The position numbers and the translations under genes are program-made. The notes beneath the pieces were generated by a model that made no database searches, was not told the DNA's origin, and was given only the letters and a program-made list of their open reading frames with translations. Source: Phycisphaerae bacterium (lineage in GTDB: Bacteria > Planctomycetota > Phycisphaerae > UBA1845). Taken from it: a stretch of DNA of 64,000 nt. Below, in pieces: positions 1-7,934 of the stretch (within the stretch, counting starts at the first letter, position 1; each line of letters starts with the position of its first letter). The stretch covers positions 25,489 to 89,488 of the forward strand of contig JAJDDT010000073.1 of assembly GCA_029260165.1 (NCBI GenBank), read 5' to 3'.

Positions 1-678
1 AACATCGTCAGCATCGAGGATCCTGTGGAGTATGAGCTGGAGCTGGTGAATCAGGTTCAGTTGAATGAGGCGGCGGGATTGACCTTTCCGTCGGCGTTGC
101 GGTCGTTTTTGCGGCAGGACCCTGATTTTATCATGGTGGGCGAGATTCGGGACACGGAGACGGCGACGGTGGCGGTTCAGGCAGCTCTGACGGGTCATCT
201 TGTTTTGAGCACGCTGCACACGAACAGTGCGGTGAGCACGGTGGCGAGGCTTATCAATGTTGGGGTTGATCCGTCGATGACGAGTGCGGCGATGACGGCG
301 GTGATTGCTCAGCGACTGATTCGAACGAACTGCGCGAAGTGTGCGGAGCCTGACCTGCCGTCCGATGAGTTGTTGGCGACTTGTGGTATGGAGGCGTCTG
401 ATCGTGCGGGGATGATGCGTGGTGCGGGTTGTCCGCAGTGTTTTGGGAGCGGGTTTCGCGGTCGGTGTGCGGTGCACGAGATTCTGGTTTTCGATGAATC
501 GTTGCGTCGGGCGGTGAACGAGCGGGCTGATGTCACGACACTGTCGCATCTGGCGAAGAAGTCGGGGATGGTGAGCATGTTTGAGGGGGGTAAGGAACTG
601 GTGCGTACGGGTCGGACGAGTTTGCAGGAGCTGGTGTCTGTGGTTGGTGTTGAGGCTTTGGTTGAGGAGAAGGGATGA
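1..678 (+). CDS. Type IV pilus / type II secretion assembly ATPase (PilB/GspE), C-terminal part
   Basis: This is the C-terminal half of a secretion ATPase that powers pilus or pseudopilus extension at the inner membrane; the reading frame is open to the first base, so the N-terminus and Walker A lie outside the window. The fragment starts in the Asp box (EDPVEY). The Walker B region FIMVGEIRD, the His box (HLVLSTLHTN) and a tetracysteine zinc motif (CAKC ... CPQC) follow in the usual PilB/GspE order. Four CxxC-type cysteines mark the PilB/GspE branch rather than PilT. The stop overlaps the next gene by four bases (ATGA), so the two genes are translationally coupled. Family identity is secure; whether the machine is a pilus or a secretion pseudopilus is not decided by this protein. 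Confidence 0.93.
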   Translation, partial: NIVSIEDPVEYELELVNQVQLNEAAGLTFPSALRSFLRQDPDFIMVGEIRDTETATVAVQAALTGHLVLSTLHTNSAVSTVARLINVGVDPSMTSAAMTAVIAQRLIRTNCAKCAEPDLPSDELLATCGMEASDRAGMMRGAGCPQCFGSGFRGRCAVHEILVFDESLRRAVNERADVTTLSHLAKKSGMVSMFEGGKELVRTGRTSLQELVSVVGVEALVEEKG

Positions 679-1742
679 GCGTGTCTGCGGTGGAGATATT
701 GAGGCGTGCGAAGGACTGTGGTGCGTCGGACGTTGTGCTGATTGCGGATGCTCCGCCGTTCATGCGTCTGGAGGGTGAATGGCGACCTGTTGTCGAGGGG
801 GTTCCGGGGGCGGATGGGTGCGAGGAGATGATACGGTCGCTGCTGCCGGAACAGTGGCGTGATAATCTGGAGCGTGGTCGGGAGTTGAATTTTTCCCGTC
901 AGCTTCGGGGACTGGGGCGATTGCGTTTCAATGTTCATCATCAGCGTGGGACATTGGCTGCGACGATTCGGCTGATCTGGCCTGAGATTCGGACGATGGA
1001 GGAGATCGGTCTTCCGGAGGCGGTGGGGTCTCTGGCCTTGAAGAAGCACGGTCTGATGCTGGTCTGTGGTCGTGCGGGTGCGGGGAAATCGACGACGCTG
1101 GCTGCGGTGGTGCATCACGTTCTGCGGAATCGTCGTGCGCATGTGATCACAATTGAGGATCCGATCGAGTATGTGCATGGAAACGGGATCGGGATTTGCG
1201 AGCAGCGTGAGATTGAGTCTGACACGCCGAGTTGGCGGGATGGTTTGAAGAATGTTCTGCGTCAGTCGCCTGATGTGATTGTGATCGGTGAGTTGCAGGA
1301 CAAGGAGAGTATTGCGACGGCGGTGACGGCTGCGGAGACGGGTCACCTTGTGCTGGCGAGTGTTCACGCTCAGGACACGATTCGTTGTGTGACGCGTATG
1401 ATTGATGTTTTCGGATCGGGTCAGCAGGATCAGATTCGGCTGCAACTGTCGGGGACGCTGCTGGGTGTGTTGGCTCAGGAGCTGGTGCCGACGGTGGGTG
1501 GGGATGGTCGCGTGTTGGCGACGGAACTGCTGGTCGCGAACACGGCGATTCGCAATCTGATTCGTCATGCGGAATACGCACAGATGGGGAATGCGATGCC
1601 GGCGGGTCGTAACATCGGGATGCACACGATGCAGGATTCTCTGGATAAGCTGTTGTCGCGGGGTCTGATCTCGCAGGAGGAAGTGATCAGCCGGCTGAAT
1701 GATTGTCGGATGGCGGGTTCGAAGCAGTTTGCGGGTGTTTAG
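675..1742 (+). CDS. PilT/PilU-like pilus retraction ATPase
   Basis: A 355-residue hexameric secretion ATPase of the PilT type, expected to drive depolymerisation of the pilus at the inner membrane. It has a PilT-like N-terminal domain (about 1-110), Walker A GRAGAGKST at 132-140, Asp box EDPIEY at 161-166, Walker B VIVIGELQD at 201-209 and His box HLVLASVHAQD at 224-234. It lacks the zinc tetracysteine of PilB. The Walker B reads GELQD where GE(I/M)RD is usual, so the conserved Arg is Gln while the catalytic Glu is kept. The gene overlaps the preceding ATPase gene by four bases and precedes the platform protein gene, an order typical of planctomycete pilus operons. Confidence 0.92.
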   Translation: MSVSAVEILRRAKDCGASDVVLIADAPPFMRLEGEWRPVVEGVPGADGCEEMIRSLLPEQWRDNLERGRELNFSRQLRGLGRLRFNVHHQRGTLAATIRLIWPEIRTMEEIGLPEAVGSLALKKHGLMLVCGRAGAGKSTTLAAVVHHVLRNRRAHVITIEDPIEYVHGNGIGICEQREIESDTPSWRDGLKNVLRQSPDVIVIGELQDKESIATAVTAAETGHLVLASVHAQDTIRCVTRMIDVFGSGQQDQIRLQLSGTLLGVLAQELVPTVGGDGRVLATELLVANTAIRNLIRHAEYAQMGNAMPAGRNIGMHTMQDSLDKLLSRGLISQEEVISRLNDCRMAGSKQFAGV

Positions 1743-1769
1743 GTTTTGTGTGATTGACGGGGCAGTTTG

Positions 1770-2990
1770 ATGGCAACGATGGTTTACAAGGCGCGTGGGA
1801 CGAACGGGAAGATCGTTCGTGGGAAGATCGAGGCGAGTTCCGCACAGGAGGCGTTGACGCGACTGCGTCGCAGCGGGGTTCAGGTTCTTGCGATTGACAA
1901 ACCTGGGCGGGTTTCGGGGCTTGTTGGTGCGCAGGCGCGGACGCTGGGTCGCAAGCGTGTGAAGATGCGTGAACTGCTGTGGACGTTATCGCAAATGCAG
2001 TTGATGGTTCGGGCGGGGACGAGTCTGGATGATGCGTTGAAGATTACGTCGGACTCGACGGACAATCCGACGCTGAAAGGCGTATTGGAGGACCTTCAGA
2101 ATCGGGTGAATCAGGGTGAATCGTTGTCGGAGGCGCTTGCGGCTCATCCGGAGGTTTTTGATCCGATCGTGTCGCGGATTATTTCGGCGGGTGAGGCGAG
2201 CGGGACGTTGCCGAAGATGCTGGGGACGGTGCATGATCTTCTGGAGCGTTCGTATGAGACGCGGCGGATGATCATTGGGGCGTTGCTATATCCTGCGATT
2301 CTGGTTTCTGTGGCGGGGATTGCGCTTGCGGTCATGTTCATCTGGGTCCTTCCGAGGTTTGTGAAGGTCTTCAACGACGTTGGGGCTGAGCTTCCGGGTA
2401 TTACGATCGCGGTGTTGGCGATCAGTGGGTTTCTCTCCAAATACAAGGTGGTGATTTTTCTGCTGGTTGCCGGTGGGCTGGTGATGGGTTGGCGGTTGCG
2501 GAAGAACGTTGAGGTGGTGTCGAAGGTGACGCGGTTTCTGATGGGGATTCCGGTTATCGGTCCGTTGATTCGGACGGCGAACACTGCGCGGGCGATGGAG
2601 TTGATGGGGACGCTTTGGCGTGCGGGTCTGCCGATAACGGAGGTGACGCGGTTGACGGGTGCGACGATGCGGAACCCTTTGTACGAAGCGTTTTTCAAGG
2701 ATCTGCGTCAGCAACTGGTGGATGGGAAGCCTTTGACGTCGGTTTTTCTGGGATGCGATTTGTTTCCCAAATCGGTGGCACCGCTTATCCGGACCGGTGA
2801 AACGACCGGTAACACGCCTGAGGTTCTGCAATCTCTTGCGCAGTTTCACGATAAGGAAACGCGCGAGCATATCAAGACGATGATTTCATTACTGGAACCA
2901 GCGATCATTGTGGTGATGGCTGGTGCGGTGGGTGTCATCGCCCTTTCGGTGGTGCTTCCACTGTTTCGGTTGTCGAGTGCGGTTCATTGA
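1770..2990 (+). CDS. Type IV pilus / T2SS inner-membrane platform protein (PilC/GspF)
   Basis: A 406-residue polytopic platform protein that links the ATPases to pilin polymerisation. An N-terminal GspE/PilB-binding domain (MVYKARGTNGKIVRGKIEA) is followed by two T2SSF domains with the usual transmembrane segments. One lies near IIGALLYPAILVSVAGIALA, and the last is the C-terminal stretch ending VVLPLFRLSSAVH. The repeated motif GE(A/T)SG/GETTGN (about 140 and 343) marks the two homologous halves. An in-frame TTG lies just before the ATG at 1770; the ATG is preferred. Length and order fit the family well. Confidence 0.93.
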   Translation: MATMVYKARGTNGKIVRGKIEASSAQEALTRLRRSGVQVLAIDKPGRVSGLVGAQARTLGRKRVKMRELLWTLSQMQLMVRAGTSLDDALKITSDSTDNPTLKGVLEDLQNRVNQGESLSEALAAHPEVFDPIVSRIISAGEASGTLPKMLGTVHDLLERSYETRRMIIGALLYPAILVSVAGIALAVMFIWVLPRFVKVFNDVGAELPGITIAVLAISGFLSKYKVVIFLLVAGGLVMGWRLRKNVEVVSKVTRFLMGIPVIGPLIRTANTARAMELMGTLWRAGLPITEVTRLTGATMRNPLYEAFFKDLRQQLVDGKPLTSVFLGCDLFPKSVAPLIRTGETTGNTPEVLQSLAQFHDKETREHIKTMISLLEPAIIVVMAGAVGVIALSVVLPLFRLSSAVH

Positions 2991-3014
2991 TGCGACGAGA
3001 CAGGACGGTCTGGA

Positions 3015-4079
3015 TTGGGAAGCTACTCGCCTATCGGTATTGATATTGGTACGGCTGACATCAAGCTGGTTCAGCTGGTTCGCGAAAAGGGAACGTGGGT
3101 TCCGTTTGCGCTGGGTCTGCAATTGTGGAGTGCGCGTTCGACTGATGACGTGCAGTTCGATGATTGTTTTACGGCGGCGTTGCGGGCTGCTTTTGAGGGC
3201 GGGGGTTTCAAGGGGAAGCGTGCGATTGTGAGTGCTCCGGCGTGTCTGGTGGACATCTGGCCTGTCAAGGTTCCGCTGAGTGAGGGGGTGGATGTTGCGT
3301 CGTTTGTTCAGTCGGAGATTGCCGAGCGGCGTGGTCAACTGACCTCTGATTTTGTCGTGGATTACTGGATCGGCGGGGACACGGTTGAGCATGGTGAATC
3401 GAAGATCGAGGCGTACGCGGTGTCGGCGTCGCATGAGAAGGTTGTTTCGATGGTCCGTGCGGTAGAGAAGGCGGGGATCTGCTGCACGCGTGTTGAGGTG
3501 GCGGCCACGTCGCTGGCGCACTGTGTTGAGCTTGCGGATGAGGAGCCTTTGTTGCTGTTGGATATCGGTGATCGTTCGTCGATGCTGATGGCGATGGACA
3601 GTGTGGGGATCACGTTTTGCCGTGAGATCAAGTGGGGTGGTCATCATGTCACGTCGCGATTGAAGACGGCTCTTGATATTGATATGGAGACGGCTGCCCA
3701 GATCAAGGAGGAGTGGGGAATTCGTCCGATTTCGGACGCGTCGGGAGCGGACAGTTCGTCGGCGCATCCACGTCAACAGGTGATCAACGATTCGATCGAG
3801 CAGGAGATTCGTGTGCTTGCTCTGGAGATTGGCCGGTCGCTTGCTTATCGCGCGCGCAGCAGTGGTGGTGGGGACAGCAAGGAACTGGCGCTCGTCGGCG
3901 GTGGTGCGCGGCTTCGTGGTCTTGATCGATTTTTGAAGGACGCGTTGAAACTGACGGTGAAATCGGCACCGATCATCTTCCGTGAAGGTCTGTCCAGAAA
4001 GACCGAGGATGATGGTCTGAACGGTGGGGCTGAGCAGTTTGCCATTGCGACGGGGACGGCGATGACGGGGGTTAACTAA
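3015..4079 (+). CDS. pilM: Pilus assembly protein PilM-like (actin-fold ATPase)
   Basis: A 354-residue cytoplasmic actin-like protein of the PilM family, which binds the N-terminus of PilN and connects the cytoplasmic motor to the periplasmic alignment complex. The N-terminal phosphate-binding loop GIDIGTADIKLVQL is close to the start. A second phosphate region (LLLDIGDRSSMLMAM, about 177-191) and the C-terminal adenosine motif (LALVGGGARLRGLDRFL) are present. The start is a TTG with a purine-rich site (AGGACGG) a few bases upstream; no ATG fits. It is followed after two bases by the pilN-like gene, and the pilM-N-O-P order supports the call. Confidence 0.9.
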   Translation: MGSYSPIGIDIGTADIKLVQLVREKGTWVPFALGLQLWSARSTDDVQFDDCFTAALRAAFEGGGFKGKRAIVSAPACLVDIWPVKVPLSEGVDVASFVQSEIAERRGQLTSDFVVDYWIGGDTVEHGESKIEAYAVSASHEKVVSMVRAVEKAGICCTRVEVAATSLAHCVELADEEPLLLLDIGDRSSMLMAMDSVGITFCREIKWGGHHVTSRLKTALDIDMETAAQIKEEWGIRPISDASGADSSSAHPRQQVINDSIEQEIRVLALEIGRSLAYRARSSGGGDSKELALVGGGARLRGLDRFLKDALKLTVKSAPIIFREGLSRKTEDDGLNGGAEQFAIATGTAMTGVN

Positions 4080-4081
4080 CG

Positions 4082-4783
4082 GTGCAGCGGGTCAATTTAC
4101 TACCGAAGGAGTTGCAGAGGCGTCGGTTTCTGATCGACCGGGCGCGATTGTGGGGAATCATCAGCGGGTCTGCTGTTTTGTGGTCGTTGGCGGCGAGCTG
4201 GACGCTTGGGTCGCGGGTGGAACGGCTTCAGGAGCTTATCGGGGCTGAAGAGCAGATGAGCGTTGCATTGTCGGAGGGACGATCGTCGGTTGAATCAATC
4301 AGGGTGCGACAGGGGCGGATTCGCGCGAGACATGATGTTCTTCTACAGGTTGTTGCACGGGCGGATTGGGGTGAGGTTATCGGCCAGGTGGCTGGCGCGG
4401 GGGGTGAAGAGGTCTGGATTCGCGAGTGCAGGATCGAGCGTACGCATCGGCCTGGGGGGTTGAGGAACGGACGTGCGGAGGGGTCGGAGGATGAACCCAC
4501 GCGGCTTGAGGTTTCGGGGTATGCGCTATCGAACGCCGAGCTTTCGCGTTTTTTGTCGCGGTTGGGGAGGTGTCGTCGGGTGACGAGTGTTGAGCCGAAC
4601 AACGTGAATCAGGAACCGGTGGGCAGGGGGCACCTTGTTGCGTTCAACGTGACGTGCGTGGTTGGTTCTCGAGAGGTTGATCAGGATGCGAGCGTGATGA
4701 TGGAGCGTGGTTCGGACGAGACTGTGGCGGGCCGTCCTGATGTTTTCACGATGAACGTGGTCCGGACGGTGAGGCAGCCATGA
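4082..4783 (+). CDS. pilN: Pilus assembly protein PilN-like
   Basis: A 233-residue bitopic inner-membrane protein. It opens with QRVNLLPKE, the conserved PilM-binding peptide of PilN. One transmembrane helix follows (about 24-45), then a short coiled coil and a periplasmic ferredoxin-like domain. The start is GTG, two bases after the stop of pilM. The C-terminal 40 residues after the fold are unusually charged and not typical of PilN. The gene overlaps the pilO-like gene by four bases. The protein pairs with PilO to form the alignment subcomplex. Confidence 0.82.
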   Translation: MQRVNLLPKELQRRRFLIDRARLWGIISGSAVLWSLAASWTLGSRVERLQELIGAEEQMSVALSEGRSSVESIRVRQGRIRARHDVLLQVVARADWGEVIGQVAGAGGEEVWIRECRIERTHRPGGLRNGRAEGSEDEPTRLEVSGYALSNAELSRFLSRLGRCRRVTSVEPNNVNQEPVGRGHLVAFNVTCVVGSREVDQDASVMMERGSDETVAGRPDVFTMNVVRTVRQP

Positions 4784-5370
4784 ATCTTTCGCGAGCACGT
4801 TTTCTGCGGTACACGGATGGTGATATTGCTTTCGCACTGGTGTTGTGCCTTGGTTTGGGGATCGCCGTCTGGCAGTGGCATGCACCCAGGGTTCTGCAGA
4901 TCCGCGTGTTGGGAGACCGTCTTGCTGAACAGACGCGCGTGCACAAGGAGTTGGAACAGATGCGGGGGGTGATTGCACATGCGCGTGCGAGTGCGACGCT
5001 TCTGGAGACGCGGCTGACCGGATTCGAGACGGAGGTGCTTGCGACGGCCGGGGTGGCTGGTCGTCTTGAGCAGTTGTCTGAACTGCAGGATGAATGTTCT
5101 GTTGATCTTGACTCTGTTTCGCCGGGTCGTGAGGAATCGAACGAATGGTATTCGGCGGTGCCGATGAACATTGTTGCGACGGGGACACTGGAAGAGGCGT
5201 TGTGTTTTGTGGACCGAATTGAGGAGAGCATGGTGGCTGCGGAGATGACGTCGTTGCGTTTTTTCGCGGACATGGAGAACGAGGATTTATCTGTTTCCAT
5301 TGAGCTTCGGGTTTTGACGGACGTTGTGGATCGGGCGGATGGAGAGGATTCCGGCAACTCCGGCGTGTGA
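4780..5370 (+). CDS. pilO: Pilus assembly protein PilO-like
   Basis: A 196-residue bitopic membrane protein with a short cytoplasmic N-terminus, one transmembrane helix (about 15-33, FALVLCLGLGIAVWQWHA), a coiled coil (LGDRLAEQTRVHKELEQM) and a C-terminal periplasmic domain. The call rests on topology and on its position between the pilN-like and pilP-like genes; sequence conservation in PilO is low. It should pair with PilN in the periplasm. The start codon overlaps the end of pilN (ATGA). Confidence 0.72.
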   Translation: MNLSRARFLRYTDGDIAFALVLCLGLGIAVWQWHAPRVLQIRVLGDRLAEQTRVHKELEQMRGVIAHARASATLLETRLTGFETEVLATAGVAGRLEQLSELQDECSVDLDSVSPGREESNEWYSAVPMNIVATGTLEEALCFVDRIEESMVAAEMTSLRFFADMENEDLSVSIELRVLTDVVDRADGEDSGNSGV

Positions 5371-5383
5371 TGGTCGTACGGTC

Positions 5384-6139
5384 ATGATGACGAGCAGGCG
5401 ACAAATGATTGTGGTGGGTATCCTGGGGGTGATTCTCGTGGGGCTGGCGATCCGTCAGTTTCGGGACACGCCTGGTGCGCCATCTTCCGCGGGTGCTGTT
5501 GAGATCGTGGAAGCGGTCGTGAATCCAAGCGCGGCGGCGCGGGAATCCATTGATGGTATTGCGGACCTTGCTGCGGCTGACGATTGGCGGATACCGTCGG
5601 TGGACTCGTTGCGTGCGCGCCTTTCGGGTGATCGTGCCCGCCCGTCGAACAACCCGTTTGTTCTGTCGAAGACGTTGCGTGCGGTTGTTGACGGGGTTCG
5701 CAAGCCTGAACCGGGTGAACCTAGTGTGGATTTTGAGTTGGCCATGGAGCAGTGGGTACCGGAATTTCAGATACGCAGCGCCTATGAGATTCTCGGGCAG
5801 TGGTTTGTGGAAATCAACGGGCAGGTTCACAGCGTTGGGGATGTTGTTGAGGGATCGCGGATCCTTGCGATCAGTTCGCGGAGTGTGCGTTTGTCGCGGG
5901 TGATTGTGGAGGATGGGGAAGCGCCTGTCGTGGATCCCAGACCGACGAGTGTGGTGTTGACGTGTGGACAGAGTTCGGGGCTGGTTGGTGAGCGCTGGGT
6001 TCGTTCGGGTGACCGGGCGGACGGGTCGCGTGTGGTGCGTGTTGGTGTGGACGGTGTTGTGGTTGAACGCATTGATGGGGATGACGATGGGGATGGACAG
6101 TCTGACCGGGGTGTCGAGGTACGGGTGGAAAATGATTGA
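5384..6139 (+). CDS. PilP/GspC-like periplasmic pilus assembly protein
   Basis: About 251 residues: an N-terminal transmembrane helix (IVVGILGVILVGLAI), a low-complexity linker, a small beta domain (about 130-185, with VNGxVxxVGDxVxG-type spacing in EINGQVHSVGDVVEGSRI) and an acidic C-terminal tail. This small beta domain is what PilP and GspC share, and it contacts the outer-membrane secretin. No lipobox is seen, so it resembles GspC topology more than classical PilP lipoproteins. The start is uncertain: the ATG pair at 5384/5387 follows the pilO stop, while an upstream TTG at 5324 would overlap pilO. No secretin gene occurs in the window. Confidence 0.62.
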   Translation: MMTSRRQMIVVGILGVILVGLAIRQFRDTPGAPSSAGAVEIVEAVVNPSAAARESIDGIADLAAADDWRIPSVDSLRARLSGDRARPSNNPFVLSKTLRAVVDGVRKPEPGEPSVDFELAMEQWVPEFQIRSAYEILGQWFVEINGQVHSVGDVVEGSRILAISSRSVRLSRVIVEDGEAPVVDPRPTSVVLTCGQSSGLVGERWVRSGDRADGSRVVRVGVDGVVVERIDGDDDGDGQSDRGVEVRVEND

Positions 6140-6674
6140 TGTGACGGTTGAAAAACGATGTGGGTTGCGAGCGTTCACGTTGATGGAGGTGATCGCCGTC
6201 GTGATCGTTCTGGGTATTCTTGCGTTGGTTGCGTTGCCGTCTGTGGGCAATGTGACGACGACGACGGGTGAGCGGAGCGTTCGGAGCAACGTGGCGTCTT
6301 TGCGGAATTCGCTCGAGTTGTATGCGAATCAGCACAACGGGGTCTACCCGTCTGGTGCGACGGACGGGACGAATGCGCTGGGGAGCGAGGGGGCGTTTGT
6401 GAGTCAGTTGACGCAGTATTCCAACGCGGCGGGGGTGATTTCGTCATCGAAGAGTGCGTCGTTTCCGTATGGGCCTTATTTGAAGTTTGGTGTACCGAGC
6501 GTGACGGCGGGTCCTGTGAATGGAAACAGCGGGGTGTCGGTGACAAGTTCGGCTTCGGCGATTGCAGCGGACGGGTCACCGACGAAGGGGTGGAAATACA
6601 GTTACGTTACGGGGCAGATCATTTGTAATTCGTCAGCAACGGATTCGGGTGGTGTCGCACTTTCGTCCTATTGA
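6132..6674 (+). CDS. Type IV prepilin / GspG-like major pseudopilin
   Basis: A 180-residue prepilin. The leader ends in RA and is followed by FTLMEVIAVVIVLGILALVALP, so the predicted peptidase site is after Ala14 (Ala instead of the usual Gly at -1) with Glu at +5. Downstream, LELYANQHNGVYPSG resembles the LxLYxxxNGxYP motif of GspG-type major pseudopilins. The remaining C-terminal part is Ser/Gly-rich. The ATG at 6132 lies within the end of the pilP-like gene; longer in-frame starts upstream would give an unnaturally long leader. It is the first of a set of pilin genes and probably the main subunit. Confidence 0.82.
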   Translation: MIDVTVEKRCGLRAFTLMEVIAVVIVLGILALVALPSVGNVTTTTGERSVRSNVASLRNSLELYANQHNGVYPSGATDGTNALGSEGAFVSQLTQYSNAAGVISSSKSASFPYGPYLKFGVPSVTAGPVNGNSGVSVTSSASAIAADGSPTKGWKYSYVTGQIICNSSATDSGGVALSSY

Positions 6675-6678
6675 AACG

Positions 6679-7164
6679 ATGAGACGTCGGGGATTTACAC
6701 TTCTCGAAATGATCACGGTTCTGGTGGTCATGGGGATTGTGTTGGCTGTCGCGCTTCCGGAGATGGATGCGTCGGGGCGGACGTATCTGTTGCAGTCCGG
6801 GGCGAACAAGGTGATGGCTGCGTTGCAGTCGGCGCAGGCGGAGGCGATTTCGACGGGGGTCAGTCATGGTGTGACGTTTTCGCCGACGGACAATACGCTG
6901 ACGTGTTTTACGGTGACGGGTTCTCCGCCTTATCCGACGATCAATCATCCTGTTAAAAAGACGCCCTATCTCGTGGATTTTGATACGGCACCGGGGATGG
7001 GTGGTGTCGCGATTGCGTCGACGGGTTTTCCCTCGGATCAGGTCATTTTTGACTCGATGGGTTCCCCGGACAGTGGTGGAACGGTGACGGTGTCGCTGGG
7101 TGTGTTTCAGCGTAACGTCGTGGTAGCGGCGATTTCGGGGGTGATGGAGTTTAAGGATCCATGA
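6679..7164 (+). CDS. Minor pseudopilin, GspH/FimT-like
   Basis: A 161-residue prepilin with the leader MRRRG and the hydrophobic helix FTLLEMITVLVVMGIVLAVA (Glu at +5). GspH/FimT-type features follow: an early segment KVMAALQSAQAEAISTG, then a beta-rich region. The start ATG lies four bases after the previous stop. The short leader of five residues is typical of the family. It should be a minor subunit that caps or initiates the filament. Confidence 0.82.
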   Translation: MRRRGFTLLEMITVLVVMGIVLAVALPEMDASGRTYLLQSGANKVMAALQSAQAEAISTGVSHGVTFSPTDNTLTCFTVTGSPPYPTINHPVKKTPYLVDFDTAPGMGGVAIASTGFPSDQVIFDSMGSPDSGGTVTVSLGVFQRNVVVAAISGVMEFKDP

Positions 7165-7541
7165 CACGCATGGTTCGACATCGGGGTTTGAGTTTGATCG
7201 ATGCGGTCATCACGCTGGTGGTGCTTGGGGCGGTGACGACGCCGATTGCGGCGGGGATCGTGTCACTCTCCAGGGGGGCTTTGCAGAATTATCGTGAGGC
7301 GGCGATTCGCGGTGAGTTGGTTTATGAGGCTGAGCGATTGTTTGCGTTGCCGTTCAGCAGTTTGTCGGTCGGGACGACGAATACGTCGGTCGCGTTGCCG
7401 GGTGGAACGGAGACGCTGTCGGTCGTGGTCAGTCTCGATGATTACGATGGTGACGCGTCGAATGACGCGGAGTTTATGAAGGTTGTCGTATCGCTGGATG
7501 GTCGGGAGATCACGTTTTTTCGGAGTGACTGGAAGCAATGA
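7161..7541 (+). CDS. Minor pseudopilin, GspI-like
   Basis: A 126-residue prepilin-like protein with a nine-residue leader ending in RHRG, then LSLIDAVITLVVLGAVTTPIAAG. The residue at +5 is Asp, not the near-universal Glu. GspI-like features are the small size and a short C-terminal beta domain. The gene overlaps the upstream pilin gene by four bases and the next gene by four bases, so it belongs to one translationally coupled operon. GspI versus another minor pilin class cannot be fixed from sequence alone. Confidence 0.7.
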   Translation: MTRMVRHRGLSLIDAVITLVVLGAVTTPIAAGIVSLSRGALQNYREAAIRGELVYEAERLFALPFSSLSVGTTNTSVALPGGTETLSVVVSLDDYDGDASNDAEFMKVVVSLDGREITFFRSDWKQ

Positions 7542-7900
7542 TGACCCGCGGGCGGACCATTCGACGGCGTGCGACGATGAGCATTGTGATCATCATTCTG
7601 GCGATATCAGCCACGGCGATGATTACGGGGACGCTGGCGATGACGACGGGTGCGACGACGGTTCAGCGGCGGGCGTTGATGCGCGAGCAGGCGACGTTTC
7701 TGGCGGATGCGGGGTTGGCGAGGGCGATCATCATGCTGAAGAACAACACGTCGTGGCGTGTCGGCTATTCGTCGGTGAGCCTGGGATCGGGAACGTATAC
7801 GGTGACGCTGACGGATGTCGGGGTGTTTGTTGATGTTGTGTCGACGGGCGCGGTCGGGGTGATCAGCGTTGAGACCTCGGCGCGACTGGCCTGGGAATAA
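7538..7900 (+). CDS. Minor pilin-like membrane protein (PilX/GspK N-domain type)
   Basis: A 120-residue protein with a basic N-terminus (RGRTIRRRATM), one hydrophobic helix (SIVIIILAISATAMITGTLAM) and the motif REQATFLADAGLARAIIML, which matches the EA..LAEAG...A segment seen in PilX_N and GspK N-terminal helices. There is no classical prepilin cleavage site and no Glu at +5. It is far shorter than GspK (about 300 residues), so only the N-terminal module is present. It overlaps the upstream gene by four bases and is the last gene of the plus-strand run before the oppositely oriented FG-GAP gene. Confidence 0.6.
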   Translation: MMTRGRTIRRRATMSIVIIILAISATAMITGTLAMTTGATTVQRRALMREQATFLADAGLARAIIMLKNNTSWRVGYSSVSLGSGTYTVTLTDVGVFVDVVSTGAVGVISVETSARLAWE

Positions 7901-7934
7901 GGCGACGCCGTTGTCGGGCCTGCTGCCCTTTCGA

